From a virus: a stretch of 48,234 nt of DNA. A program made the translations under genes and the position numbers. The notes beneath the pieces are model-generated. The model ran no database searches. It was not told the origin of the DNA and was given only the letters and a program-made list of their open reading frames with translations. This document shows, in pieces, positions 25,698 to 32,958 of this stretch. How positions within the stretch are numbered: the stretch's first letter is position 1; every line of letters starts with the position of its first letter. Where the stretch lies: the IMG/VR virus record IMGVR_UViG_3300028840_002770, positions 1 to 48,234 of that record. The stretch is one strand, 5' to 3'.

Positions 25698-26012
25698 ATG
25701 AAAATCAAAACAACGACAAGGCTGAACAACCTAGCGGGAAAACCTTTGTTTCTCGCGATCAACGACGGGACAGAAACCAAAAGAAGCGAATTAGATCTTC
25801 GCCTTATTTTGACAAACGTTCTTCTTGAAAACGACCAGGACGCCGACGCACAGAAAAAATTCACGCGTTATCAGTTGGCGCAGAAAATACACGACGGCGA
25901 CGAAGTCGACCTGCGCGCTGAAGATATTCAAGATCTGAAGGCCCTTGTCGCGAAATACTACAATCCGCTTATTCAAGGCGCGGTTTGGAAAATACTAGAT
26001 CCGGTGAACTAA
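25698..26012 (+). CDS. Small conserved-type phage protein of unknown function
   Basis: The 104-residue product starts at ATG 25698 after CAGGAGA at 25684-25690; an in-frame codon at 25602 lies upstream of the terminator and is rejected. The sequence (LNNLAGKPLFLAINDG, LILTNVLLENDQDADAQKKFTRYQLAQKI, VAKYYNPLIQGAVWKILDP) has the character of a small helical phage protein often found next to tail or lysis genes. Function is unknown. It overlaps the gp48-like gene by one base (TAATG). Confidence 0.72.
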   Translation: MKIKTTTRLNNLAGKPLFLAINDGTETKRSELDLRLILTNVLLENDQDADAQKKFTRYQLAQKIHDGDEVDLRAEDIQDLKALVAKYYNPLIQGAVWKILDPVN

Positions 26013-26803
26013 TGAGTCCAGCGGGATACGGTTTAGGCGGTTATGGGTTTGACGAACCATGGGGAAGCGTCGACCATGGAACCGGAACGCTAAAACAAGA
26101 TCCCAAGTTCATGAACGCCGTTTTCAAGGCGTTACTTCCGCCCGGATCTATCTGGCGCCCGGTTCCCGACGGTGAATTTGATAAATTCATTTATGCGCGC
26201 GGGAATAATTGGCAATACCTCTATAACTTCATGAAGGCCCTTGCGTATATCCGCGAACCGCTTTTGACGCCTATCCTGTCCGACCTTGAAAAAGAATACG
26301 GGATTGTCACTGACACGGCGATTGACGAAGACGTTCGGCGTCAGGAACTTCATTCGGTTGTATATGCTAAACCCGGAACCGGGTCGCTTGACGACCTTCA
26401 AGACGCCTTGACGGCGGCCGGGTTCACCGCGCAGGTTCACGCGAACGACCCGATTGTTGACCCGGCGCTGATAATCACTGACGACGATCTTCTTGTAAAC
26501 GGCGAACTGGTCGAAACACAACAACCGGCGATCCTTATGCAATGCGACGGGCCGTTTGTCACCGGAAACGCGAACGCGGTTCTTGGATTCTTCCGCGACA
26601 TGAACCGGACGCCTGTTGGATATCATATTCCAACCGATCCGCGACGTTGGAATTTTATCTTCTTCGTTGGCGGAAATCGGACCGGACCGACAACAATCGT
26701 TCCGGCGAATATCCCGACGGAACGCCGGTCGGCGTTTTTGAAAATAATTTTGAAATATAAACCGCTTCATTCATGGGCGGGTTTGGTGGTCAACTATGTT
26801 TAA
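26012..26803 (+). CDS. Baseplate protein, Mu gp48-like (DUF2313/YmfQ type)
   Basis: The 263-residue protein carries the pattern of the gp48/YmfQ family: ALLPPGSIWRPVPDGEFDKF near residues 34-53, then RREPLLTPILSDLEKEYGI-like (here YIREPLLTPILSDLEKEYG), RRQELHSVVYAK and PGTGSLDDLQDAL. In Mu it links the J protein to the tail fibre. It has been separated from gp47 by the insertion of the large fibre gene. The C-terminus (HSWAGLVVNYV) is typical. It follows the preceding gene with a one-base overlap. Confidence 0.85.
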   Translation: MSPAGYGLGGYGFDEPWGSVDHGTGTLKQDPKFMNAVFKALLPPGSIWRPVPDGEFDKFIYARGNNWQYLYNFMKALAYIREPLLTPILSDLEKEYGIVTDTAIDEDVRRQELHSVVYAKPGTGSLDDLQDALTAAGFTAQVHANDPIVDPALIITDDDLLVNGELVETQQPAILMQCDGPFVTGNANAVLGFFRDMNRTPVGYHIPTDPRRWNFIFFVGGNRTGPTTIVPANIPTERRSAFLKIILKYKPLHSWAGLVVNYV

Positions 26804-26812
26804 GGTGAAACA

Positions 26813-28255
26813 ATGAAAGACTATTCAACAATTGCCAATACACAAGGCGCGTTTCCGGACGTCACGAGTAAGGATTCAACCGGACCGTCGTCAACGGACG
26901 GGACGCCGATTCAAAAGGTTCTAGTTGACGATCTTTGGGGTGCGTCGCAAGCGTTAATGAAAGACGCGGGATTCAGTCCAAGCGGCGACAGCGAAGCGTC
27001 TGACGCGTCGCAACGGTTGAACGCCCTTCGTCGGTTGTTCGCCGGGCAGACAATTTCACCGCGCGCGACAAACGAACAAGTCGCGACCGGGTTGTTTTCC
27101 GCGTCCGGCGACGGCGCGCCGATTTCGCACCCTTGGAGCGCTGGAAATCAGATTTTTCTGGGTGCGACGGCGCAGCTTGAAGGATTGGAAGTCGGATTTG
27201 ACGACGCAGGAAATCGACTTCTGTTGATACTTGAAGCTACAAACAATCGAATTCACAAATACGACCCTGAAGATCTGACCGCCGAAATCGACAATTCCGG
27301 TTCTCTTTTAGCGGCCGGGTTTCCGGCGGGAACCTGGAAACCGACAAGTTTTTGTTCTGACGGGGTTTACGTTTACGTGACCTTTACCGATACGGCATTG
27401 TCGCCGAATCAACCGTCGCGCGTCTGTTGTTATCGAATTTCAGATTATTCGGTTCGGTCAGGTTGGAGTTCCGCCGGAACGCTTTTAACGGGAACGGGTT
27501 CGCTAAATAATTCAATGATGATAGTCGCGGACGACGATCACATTGTAGTAAAAAAGGACTACTTAACAACCGGCGGCGCGGGCGTCCTGGCGTTACTACT
27601 TAGAACCGACGGAACGCTTGTCGCCGAAGGCGACGGCGACGCACCCGGCGGACTAAGTCCTTCAAGCGGTCCAATGGGCGGAATCGCGTCGAACGGGTCA
27701 GTGATAGTTTTCAGCGCGAAATCGGGGACAATTTATTATTGTGCCGCTTCGATTCCGGGTTTGGGAGATCCGGGTTTCACAACGACGCCGAAAATCATTA
27801 CCGGCGACGTCGGCCCGATTATATGCGACGGCGATCTGTTTTGGGTATTCAGCCCGACGCCGACGTCTTCGCTTCGTGTTTTCGACCCGGTCGCGGACAG
27901 TTCAATTGCGTTCAATTCACCGAAGGTCAGCGCTGCGGTCGCTTGTTTTGACGGGACAAACGCTTGGTTGTGTAGTTTGGAACCGACGCAGGCGGGCGCG
28001 GATCAATATGTCGGTTGTTCGCGGTTTCCACTTCGCGAATTTCCAGGCGACTATGACACCGGGAACGCGGTCTTCAACCCTGATCCCTACATGACGTCAT
28101 TTACGAATCCGTCAGAACTGGGAAGCTACGCGTTTCAACAGGACATCGGTCGAATGAAATTTGACGGTCGCGACGTTTGGGCAATTGTCCGGCGAGACCC
28201 CTCAGAAACCGGTTCCGGATACGTTCGCCGGATACCTCACGCGATGCTGGTCTAA
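26813..28255 (+). CDS. Putative tail fibre/receptor-binding protein (beta-propeller-like)
   Basis: The 480-residue protein begins with a short N-terminal attachment region (residues 1-95, NTQGAFPDVTSKDSTGPSSTDGT). The rest has repeated beta segments with phrases such as SFCSDGVYVYVTF, GIASNGSVIVFSAKSGTIYY, PIICDGDLFWVFS and AVACFDGTNAWLCS. These recur every 45-60 residues and look like blades of a beta-propeller. The position after gp48 matches the tail fibre gene of Mu-type phages. Receptor binding is an inference. Confidence 0.7.
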   Translation: MKDYSTIANTQGAFPDVTSKDSTGPSSTDGTPIQKVLVDDLWGASQALMKDAGFSPSGDSEASDASQRLNALRRLFAGQTISPRATNEQVATGLFSASGDGAPISHPWSAGNQIFLGATAQLEGLEVGFDDAGNRLLLILEATNNRIHKYDPEDLTAEIDNSGSLLAAGFPAGTWKPTSFCSDGVYVYVTFTDTALSPNQPSRVCCYRISDYSVRSGWSSAGTLLTGTGSLNNSMMIVADDDHIVVKKDYLTTGGAGVLALLLRTDGTLVAEGDGDAPGGLSPSSGPMGGIASNGSVIVFSAKSGTIYYCAASIPGLGDPGFTTTPKIITGDVGPIICDGDLFWVFSPTPTSSLRVFDPVADSSIAFNSPKVSAAVACFDGTNAWLCSLEPTQAGADQYVGCSRFPLREFPGDYDTGNAVFNPDPYMTSFTNPSELGSYAFQQDIGRMKFDGRDVWAIVRRDPSETGSGYVRRIPHAMLV

Positions 28256-28256
28256 T

Positions 28257-28751
28257 ATGCGATTTTACGTTGCAATCGCCCTTTTACTTGCATCATTGCC
28301 GGTTTGGGCGACCGAAACCGACGCGGTTCGCGCCTATATTGATCACAACAAGCAAGACGTCCGCCCTTCAAAACGCGCGTCTGCGCTGGAATTGGTCAAT
28401 CCGATAATTACAATATCAGCGGAAAACAAGGTTGATCCCATGCTGACCGCCGTCATGATCCAATTTGAATCCAGTTTTCGACCCGGCGTCGTCGGCAAAA
28501 AGGGCGAACTTGGATTGATGCAGGTTCACGGCATAGCGTTAAAAGGCCGCAGGTTGACGTCTGTCGCCGACGAAATCAGACACGGCGTCGAATACCTGTC
28601 GGCATGCCTTCGGCGCTGTCCGTCGATTCTGGAAGCGATAAACCGATATATGTCGGGCAAGTGCCGACCGGTTTTGACCCGGCCGCGCGCCAGGTGGCGA
28701 CATTATCAATGGGCAATCAATAAATTCAAAGGCGAACGACATGAAAAATAA
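28257..28751 (+). CDS. Secreted lytic transglycosylase (SLT family)
   Basis: The 164-residue protein starts at ATG 28257, two bases after the fibre stop. It has a signal peptide (MRFYVAIALLLASLPVWA, cleavage after about residue 18). The SLT motifs are the catalytic Glu71 in IQFESSF, GELGLMQVHG near residues 82-91, and a C-terminal SILEAINRYMSGK (in place of the usual AYN-G). It should cleave the glycan chain of peptidoglycan from the periplasm, either as the endolysin or as a virion-linked lysin. The next gene is a membrane protein, which suggests a lysis cassette. Confidence 0.88.
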   Translation: MRFYVAIALLLASLPVWATETDAVRAYIDHNKQDVRPSKRASALELVNPIITISAENKVDPMLTAVMIQFESSFRPGVVGKKGELGLMQVHGIALKGRRLTSVADEIRHGVEYLSACLRRCPSILEAINRYMSGKCRPVLTRPRARWRHYQWAINKFKGERHEK

Positions 28752-29178
28752 TTCAAAATCGACCTTTTCGCGTTCTGTTCAGTGGGTTTCGTCCACAATG
28801 AAAAATATCCTATTTATTGGTGGTTGTTTGCTTGCGGGTTTTTCTTTCATTTTAGGTATGAAATACTATGACAAGGAAGACGTCGACCAACGAATTGAAC
28901 AATCGCGTCAGACGATAATAGATCGCGGCGGGAAGCGGTTTAATCGACTGAAGGACAACGTCAAGGAAAATTCCGAAGCGATTCAAGGCGTCAAAAAAAC
29001 CGTTGGCGAAATTCAATCGGTTCAACATAAAGCCTTCGCTCGCGACGAAGCGAAACGAGTCACTTCAAGCATTCGTGACCGGCGCAAGCGTGAAAAGCTT
29101 TATGATTGGTTGGTTGACAGAAACCTTCGGCGCTTGAAGCGCGGAAAAGATCCTTGCGCGAACGCGGATTGTGATTAA
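28741..29178 (+). CDS. Membrane-anchored coiled-coil protein (possible spanin-like)
   Basis: The 145-residue protein has one transmembrane segment (about residues 18-42, ILFIGGCLLAGFSFILGM) followed by a long charged helical region (about residues 45-130) and two cysteines at the C-terminus (CANADCD). An N-in inner-membrane topology with a periplasmic coiled coil is typical of i-spanins. It overlaps the transglycosylase by 11 bases. A second spanin-like pair exists in the leftward block, so the role here is uncertain. Confidence 0.68.
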   Translation: MKNNSKSTFSRSVQWVSSTMKNILFIGGCLLAGFSFILGMKYYDKEDVDQRIEQSRQTIIDRGGKRFNRLKDNVKENSEAIQGVKKTVGEIQSVQHKAFARDEAKRVTSSIRDRRKREKLYDWLVDRNLRRLKRGKDPCANADCD

Positions 29179-29519
29179 TGCGCGAAGGTCAGAAAATTCG
29201 CGAAATTCTGAAGGACTTACCTTCCGACACGCGTCTTTTTCGGATCAACGCGGGCGTCGGTTGGCAAGGTGAAACCGTCCGGCGCGAAGGAAATATTCTT
29301 ATCCTTAAAAATCCGCGACCGTTGCGCGCCGCACCGAAGGGTTGGTCAGATCTGGTCGGTTGGCGCGCGGTTGAAATAACGAACGAAATGGTCGGAATGA
29401 CAATCGCGCAGGTCGTCGCAAAGGAAATCAAGATGTCCGGCAAGGTCGACCCGGCGCAACAGGCGTTTGGAGATCTGGTCGTTTCTATGGGTGGAATTTT
29501 TGAAGTCGTTCGTCAGTAG
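29178..29519 (+). CDS. VRR-NUC-like nuclease
   Basis: The 113-residue protein has the pattern of the phage VRR-NUC branch of PD-(D/E)xK nucleases: a beta-hairpin with INAGVGWQG, then GWSDLVGW (metal-binding Asp58), and AKEIKM (Glu83, Lys85), followed by QQAFGDLVVSMGGIFEVV. It could act in recombination or resolve branched DNA. It is the last gene of the rightward block. Before the IS66 insertion its stop codon overlapped the stop codon of the opposing caspase-like gene (29513-29515). It overlaps the preceding stop by one base. Confidence 0.8.
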   Translation: MREGQKIREILKDLPSDTRLFRINAGVGWQGETVRREGNILILKNPRPLRAAPKGWSDLVGWRAVEITNEMVGMTIAQVVAKEIKMSGKVDPAQQAFGDLVVSMGGIFEVVRQ

Positions 29520-29545
29520 TGTTCAGAATAAAAATCAAGGTGTCT

Positions 29546-29553
29546 TGAAATTT
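29546..29553. repeat. IS66 target-site duplication, left copy
   Basis: The 8 bases tgaaattt directly before the left IS end are repeated exactly at 32079-32086 after the right end. Eight bases is the normal duplication length for the IS66 family. Confidence 0.95.
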
Positions 29554-29609
29554 GTAACCGTCCGAGATACCCCGTGGCGTGCACCGGCGAGGAGGATCGC
29601 GGGCCGGAG

Positions 29610-31202
29610 CTACTCGTTTTGAATTTCGGCGTCGCCGGGGGACTCGGGCGGCGGCGGTCGTTCCCAGTTGTGGGGCAAAAGCTCGTCGATTCGTGCCTGC
29701 GGATGGTTCTGGACCTGGATCAGGACGTGGGTGAGGTATTCCTGCGGGTTGACGTCGTTGGCCACGCAGGTGGCGACGAGGGTTTGTAGGACGGCGAGGT
29801 TCTGCCCGGCCACATCGTGCCCGACGAAGAGATAATTCTTCCTGCCCAGCGCGATGAGCCGTAGCTGCCTTTCCGAAATGTTGTTGTCCATCGCGATGTT
29901 CGGGTCGGTGAGGAACAGCTCCAGGGCGTCGTAGTTCCCGAGGAAGTAGCCGATGGCCTTGGCGATGGGGCCCTTGGGGAGATGATTCGGTTCTTCTTCT
30001 TCGAGACGTTCCTTCAGGTCCTCCAGGATCGGCTTGCTCCTGACCTGCCTCATGGCGAGGTGTTTATCCGTGCCGAGGATCTTCTCATCGGCGGCGTCGT
30101 ATTCCACGATGTACAGCTCGATAATTTGATCGAGGACATGGTCGACCAGGTCGGGTGCCTTGTCACGGGCCTCGTAGAACTTGCGCCGGGCGTGGCCCAT
30201 GCAGCCGGCCCGGTCCCGCTTTTCCGGGGTGGTCACCTGGTTGTAGCCGGAGTATTGGTCCACCTGGAGGATCCCTTTGGAGTCGCCGAGGATTTTCACG
30301 GGCGTCTCGCCCGAGCGGCTGGGGCTGAAAGCGTACGCCACGAACGGCCCGGCGATGAAGGTCCACATCCACGCTTCGCGACACTTGTCTTTTTCCTGCA
30401 CCTTGATTCTGGTCTCGTCGGCGTTGATGTATTTTTCCGTGGGGACCAGCTCGACAATCCGGTTGTAGAGCGGCACGAGCAGCTCGGCCGAGCGATGGAA
30501 AATGTCGCAGATGGTGCTTCTGGCCATGGGGATGCCCGTCCGCTCGAACTGCTTGCCCAGCCGGTAGAACGGGATGCTGTCCAGGCACTTCGACACCACG
30601 GCGTAAGCGTGCATGCCCGGCCCGTAGATAACACCCTCGCTCACGCGGACAGGCGGCGGGCCGGTCAAAACGTGCTGACCACAGGTGCAGGCTTTCTTCT
30701 CGCGGCGGTGAACGATTTTCTTGAAATGGGCCGGGACAAATTCATACTCGACCGACTCCTCCCATCCCAAAAACGAGTACTTATCGCCTCCACAAAAAGG
30801 ACATTTACAAGCGTCGTCCGGGACCTTGTGCTCTTTTTCTTCCTGAGGCAGATTCTTCTTGGCGGCGGCGTTCTTCTTCCGTTTTTGCCGGGCCCGCTCT
30901 TTGTCCTTGGCGGCCTTGGACTCGTCTTTTTTGCGGCGCTTCTTAACTGCCCGGTCCACCGAAACGATCTTCTCGCTCTTTTTGCCGAACAGCATCTGCT
31001 CGAGCTGACGGATCCGGTCATCCTTCAGCTCGATGGTTTGATTTAACTGCTCAATGGTGCGAGTCAGTTTGTCGATGCTTTTCGTTTGGTGATCGATCGT
31101 TTCCTGGCTGCGTTTCACCATTTCGACGAGCTGCTCCAGCATCGCCCGCATGGCGACCACGTCGGACATTTTACTCTCGTCTTTCAGGAAATCGTCTACC
31201 AT
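29610..31202 (-). CDS. tnpC: IS66 transposase TnpC
   Basis: The 530-residue DDE transposase has an N-terminal leucine-rich coiled coil (about residues 10-75), a Lys/Arg-rich stretch (75-125), a zinc-binding region with CPFCGG and CTCGQH (about 135-180), and the catalytic domain: first Asp in INADETRIKV, second in LQVDQYSGYN, and Glu in the NNISERQLR segment. The C-terminal extension is typical of the IS66 Orf C domain. It joins DNA ends in the transposition reaction. The frame is intact. Several large opposite-strand frames here are shadows caused by high GC content. Confidence 0.96.
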   Translation of the reverse strand: MVDDFLKDESKMSDVVAMRAMLEQLVEMVKRSQETIDHQTKSIDKLTRTIEQLNQTIELKDDRIRQLEQMLFGKKSEKIVSVDRAVKKRRKKDESKAAKDKERARQKRKKNAAAKKNLPQEEKEHKVPDDACKCPFCGGDKYSFLGWEESVEYEFVPAHFKKIVHRREKKACTCGQHVLTGPPPVRVSEGVIYGPGMHAYAVVSKCLDSIPFYRLGKQFERTGIPMARSTICDIFHRSAELLVPLYNRIVELVPTEKYINADETRIKVQEKDKCREAWMWTFIAGPFVAYAFSPSRSGETPVKILGDSKGILQVDQYSGYNQVTTPEKRDRAGCMGHARRKFYEARDKAPDLVDHVLDQIIELYIVEYDAADEKILGTDKHLAMRQVRSKPILEDLKERLEEEEPNHLPKGPIAKAIGYFLGNYDALELFLTDPNIAMDNNISERQLRLIALGRKNYLFVGHDVAGQNLAVLQTLVATCVANDVNPQEYLTHVLIQVQNHPQARIDELLPHNWERPPPPESPGDAEIQNE

Positions 31203-31245
31203 CGATAATGGTAGATCACATTTGGAAAAGCTTGTCGATCCATAA

Positions 31246-31656
31246 TCAGCCCGCGATCACTTCACGATCCGATCCAGTTGCGTTTTTTTGGTGTATCAGC
31301 CCTCTTATCGGCGGATCCCAGCGTTTCGGTCGTCTCACTTTGCTGTAATCGATCCCCTCCAACAGCATCGACAGCTCACCGGAGTCCATCGGCACCGACT
31401 TGATGTCTTCTTCAATCCGGGGAAGCCGAAACCGGCCCTTTTCGAGCCGTTTATACCAAAGCGTCAAACCACCGCGGTCCCAGGCCAGGATTTTCACCCG
31501 GTCACGTCGTCTCGAAACAAACACGAACAGATGACCGCTGAACAGGTCAGCCCCAAGCTCGTTTACGACCAGCGCGGCCAGACCGTCGTGTCCTTTCCTC
31601 ATGTCGGTCGGTGCGGTGAACAGAAAGATCTTCACCGACGGGGGGAGTGTCAGCAT
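31246..31656 (-). CDS. tnpB: IS66 accessory protein TnpB
   Basis: The 136-residue protein has the IS66 Orf2 signature: LFTAPTDMRKGHDGLAALV, HLFVFVSRRRDRVKILAWDRGGLTLWYKRLEKGRF. It is needed for transposition of IS66 elements, though its mechanism is not known. It overlaps tnpA by seven bases. The C-terminal tail is slightly longer than the usual 115-120 residues. Confidence 0.95.
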   Translation of the reverse strand: MLTLPPSVKIFLFTAPTDMRKGHDGLAALVVNELGADLFSGHLFVFVSRRRDRVKILAWDRGGLTLWYKRLEKGRFRLPRIEEDIKSVPMDSGELSMLLEGIDYSKVRRPKRWDPPIRGLIHQKNATGSDREVIAG

Positions 31657-31994
31657 AAAGCCTCTTTGGTGAAGGCCGCCACCAACGAGGCAATATATCC
31701 AGGGCTCGGCAGCGACTCGAACCGCAACGTTACGCCACGACCGATCATCATCTGTAGCCCGCCGTCGGCGGCGTTGCTTTCTTCCAAAACAGGATCTCTC
31801 ACCACCTCGACAAACCTCGCGCTCGCCGTCTGCTCAAGGCGATTTCCAGGTTTCATCTTATGCATCCAGTATTGCAGGGCCGACACGGTCACGTTATTTG
31901 CCGCCGCAAACTTGGCTCGGGTAAGCCCGCTCTCCTTGTATTGCGCAACCAACCTCGCCCCGTCGGACGCACTCCGCCGCTTCGATTTTGACAT
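31650..31994 (-). CDS. tnpA: IS66 accessory protein TnpA (HTH)
   Basis: The 114-residue protein has an N-terminal helix-turn-helix (about residues 12-40, YKESGLTRAKFAAANNVTVS) as in IS66 Orf1 proteins, thought to bind the element ends. ATG 31994 is chosen because GGAGGAG precedes it; an upstream in-frame ATG at 32012 lacks a ribosome-binding site. It is the first gene of the element, 84 bases from the right end. Confidence 0.93.
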   Translation of the reverse strand: MSKSKRRSASDGARLVAQYKESGLTRAKFAAANNVTVSALQYWMHKMKPGNRLEQTASARFVEVVRDPVLEESNAADGGLQMMIGRGVTLRFESLPSPGYIASLVAAFTKEALC

Positions 31995-32050
31995 CGTCTC
32001 CTCCTTCTTCAATTTTAGGGAAATTAGAAGAACAGACTACGCCGCCGCTT

Positions 32051-32767
32051 TCAATACGGGGTCATCCGGACGGTTACTGAAATTTCATAGTCTTGCAATG
32101 TTGGAAATTCAAACCTGAAGTCGGTCAACAACGCGCGTCGCCAGGACTTCCAAAGTTTTGTCTTTGGCTGAATAAGCCACTGACCGCCCGGAACGTCAAA
32201 TTCGTCTTCAAAAATCGGTTCAGTCAGGAACCGGACGACAAACGGGTTTCGGGTTGTATGACCTGCGGTTAAATGCGCGTCAATCCAACCGCCGCGAAAC
32301 CCCTGTTTCAACATTTCGTCGCGCAGGACGTCGGCAAACCCGCCGTTCGTTCCCGGTCCGATTTTCTTCGCCTTGACTTGCTTCGTCGCGCTGGCGGTCG
32401 AACAGGCATAAAGAACGATCTTGACGTCGCGCCGACAACAGGTCTTCAGAACGTTGACGAATTCGTCAGCGCTGTTTTTTCCATAACCAATCTGAAGTCC
32501 GTTTGACCAACCATGACAGAAAATCGCCAATAAATCGGCCTTTTTCCCGCGACTGTGAATCGCTGCGAATTTTTCAACTTCAAGACGTCGCCGGAACGGT
32601 TTTTGTCTGACGCAATCCAGCGCGAGAATGTTCGCGGCCGGTGCGTCGGAACACAACGCGAATTCTTTCGCTTCCGGAATGAACGCGCCGCTCGCGTCAT
32701 GTTTTCCGAAATGATTCACGGAACCGTGAATGATTAAGGTTTTGAAATTGTTTTCTGCGTTGCTCAT
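32051..32767 (-). CDS. Caspase-like (clan CD/CHAT-like) protein, C-terminus altered by IS66
   Basis: The 238-residue protein starts at ATG 32767 after AAGGAG (complement of 32773-32778). Two hydrophobic strands end in likely catalytic residues: LLAIFCHGWSNG with His85-Gly, and VKIVLYACSTAS with Cys122. This order and the A-C-S context match clan CD cysteine peptidases (caspases, CHAT: His-Gly, then xxx-A-C-x). A third conserved-looking block is AGHTTRNPF near residue 175. Residues 231-238 (VTVRMTPY) are encoded by IS66. Without the IS the frame continues ten codons (RHLDFYSEHY) to a stop at 29513-29515. The ATG overlaps the upstream stop (ATGA). Substrate and role are unknown. Confidence 0.75.
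   Translation of the reverse strand: MSNAENNFKTLIIHGSVNHFGKHDASGAFIPEAKEFALCSDAPAANILALDCVRQKPFRRRLEVEKFAAIHSRGKKADLLAIFCHGWSNGLQIGYGKNSADEFVNVLKTCCRRDVKIVLYACSTASATKQVKAKKIGPGTNGGFADVLRDEMLKQGFRGGWIDAHLTAGHTTRNPFVVRFLTEPIFEDEFDVPGGQWLIQPKTKLWKSWRRALLTDFRFEFPTLQDYEISVTVRMTPY
32079..32086. repeat. IS66 target-site duplication, right copy
   Basis: The bases tgaaattt match the left copy at 29546-29553 exactly. This copy lies in the coding sequence of the caspase-like gene, at the codons for the segment YEIS. Confidence 0.95.
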
Positions 32768-32958
32768 CGTTTCTCCTTTTCGTAAACGTACATTCCAGAC
32801 CGAAACAACCGAACAAGCGTGTCGCCTTGCAAGTGCATTATAACGGCGGCGGGTCGCGGGTTGCGCCATGGGTAAAATTCAGGGACGACAACCGATCTTT
32901 TCGTTCTTCTCAGAATGTCCAACTGTTCTAAATTAAAAACCCTTGCCCCCTTCGTCAT
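32764..32958 (-). CDS. Small protein of unknown function, coupled to caspase-like gene
   Basis: The 64-residue protein starts at ATG 32958 after AAAGGAG (complement of 32964-32970); an in-frame codon at 32997 lies inside the helicase gene and is less likely. It is basic, with PEFYPWRNPRPAAVIMHLQGDTLVRL. It overlaps the helicase stop by four bases and the caspase-like ATG by four, so all three should be made together. If the caspase-like protein is toxic, this would be a candidate partner or regulator, but no evidence in the sequence shows this. Confidence 0.7.
   Translation of the reverse strand: MTKGARVFNLEQLDILRRTKRSVVVPEFYPWRNPRPAAVIMHLQGDTLVRLFRSGMYVYEKEKR

Larger units (their letters stand above)
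29554..32078 (-). mobile_element. Complete IS66-family insertion sequence (2,525 bp)
   Basis: The ends begin with gtaaccgtccg on the left (29554 rightwards) and, as the reverse complement, on the right (32078 leftwards). The match continues imperfectly to position 22 (shared ccccgt). The element carries tnpA, tnpB and tnpC in order on the minus strand and is flanked by a perfect 8-bp duplication. It is GC-richer and has different codon use from the phage. It interrupts the 3' end of the caspase-like gene at the border between convergent blocks. All three genes are intact, so the element is probably active and recently acquired from a host replicon. Confidence 0.97.

Noticed and set aside
29982-31046. 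354-codon rightward reading frame opposite the IS66 transposase
   Set aside because: It is the antisense of an intact tnpC in GC-rich DNA, a common artefact; the sense protein has clear catalytic motifs.
31288-32118. 276-codon rightward reading frame across tnpB, tnpA and the IS end
   Set aside because: It spans the IS boundary and two genuine minus-strand genes; it has no phage- or IS-like content.
32867-32869. Upstream ATG for the caspase-like gene
   Set aside because: It would overlap the 64-residue gene by over 100 bases and lacks a ribosome-binding site; ATG 32767 has AAGGAG and ATGA coupling.
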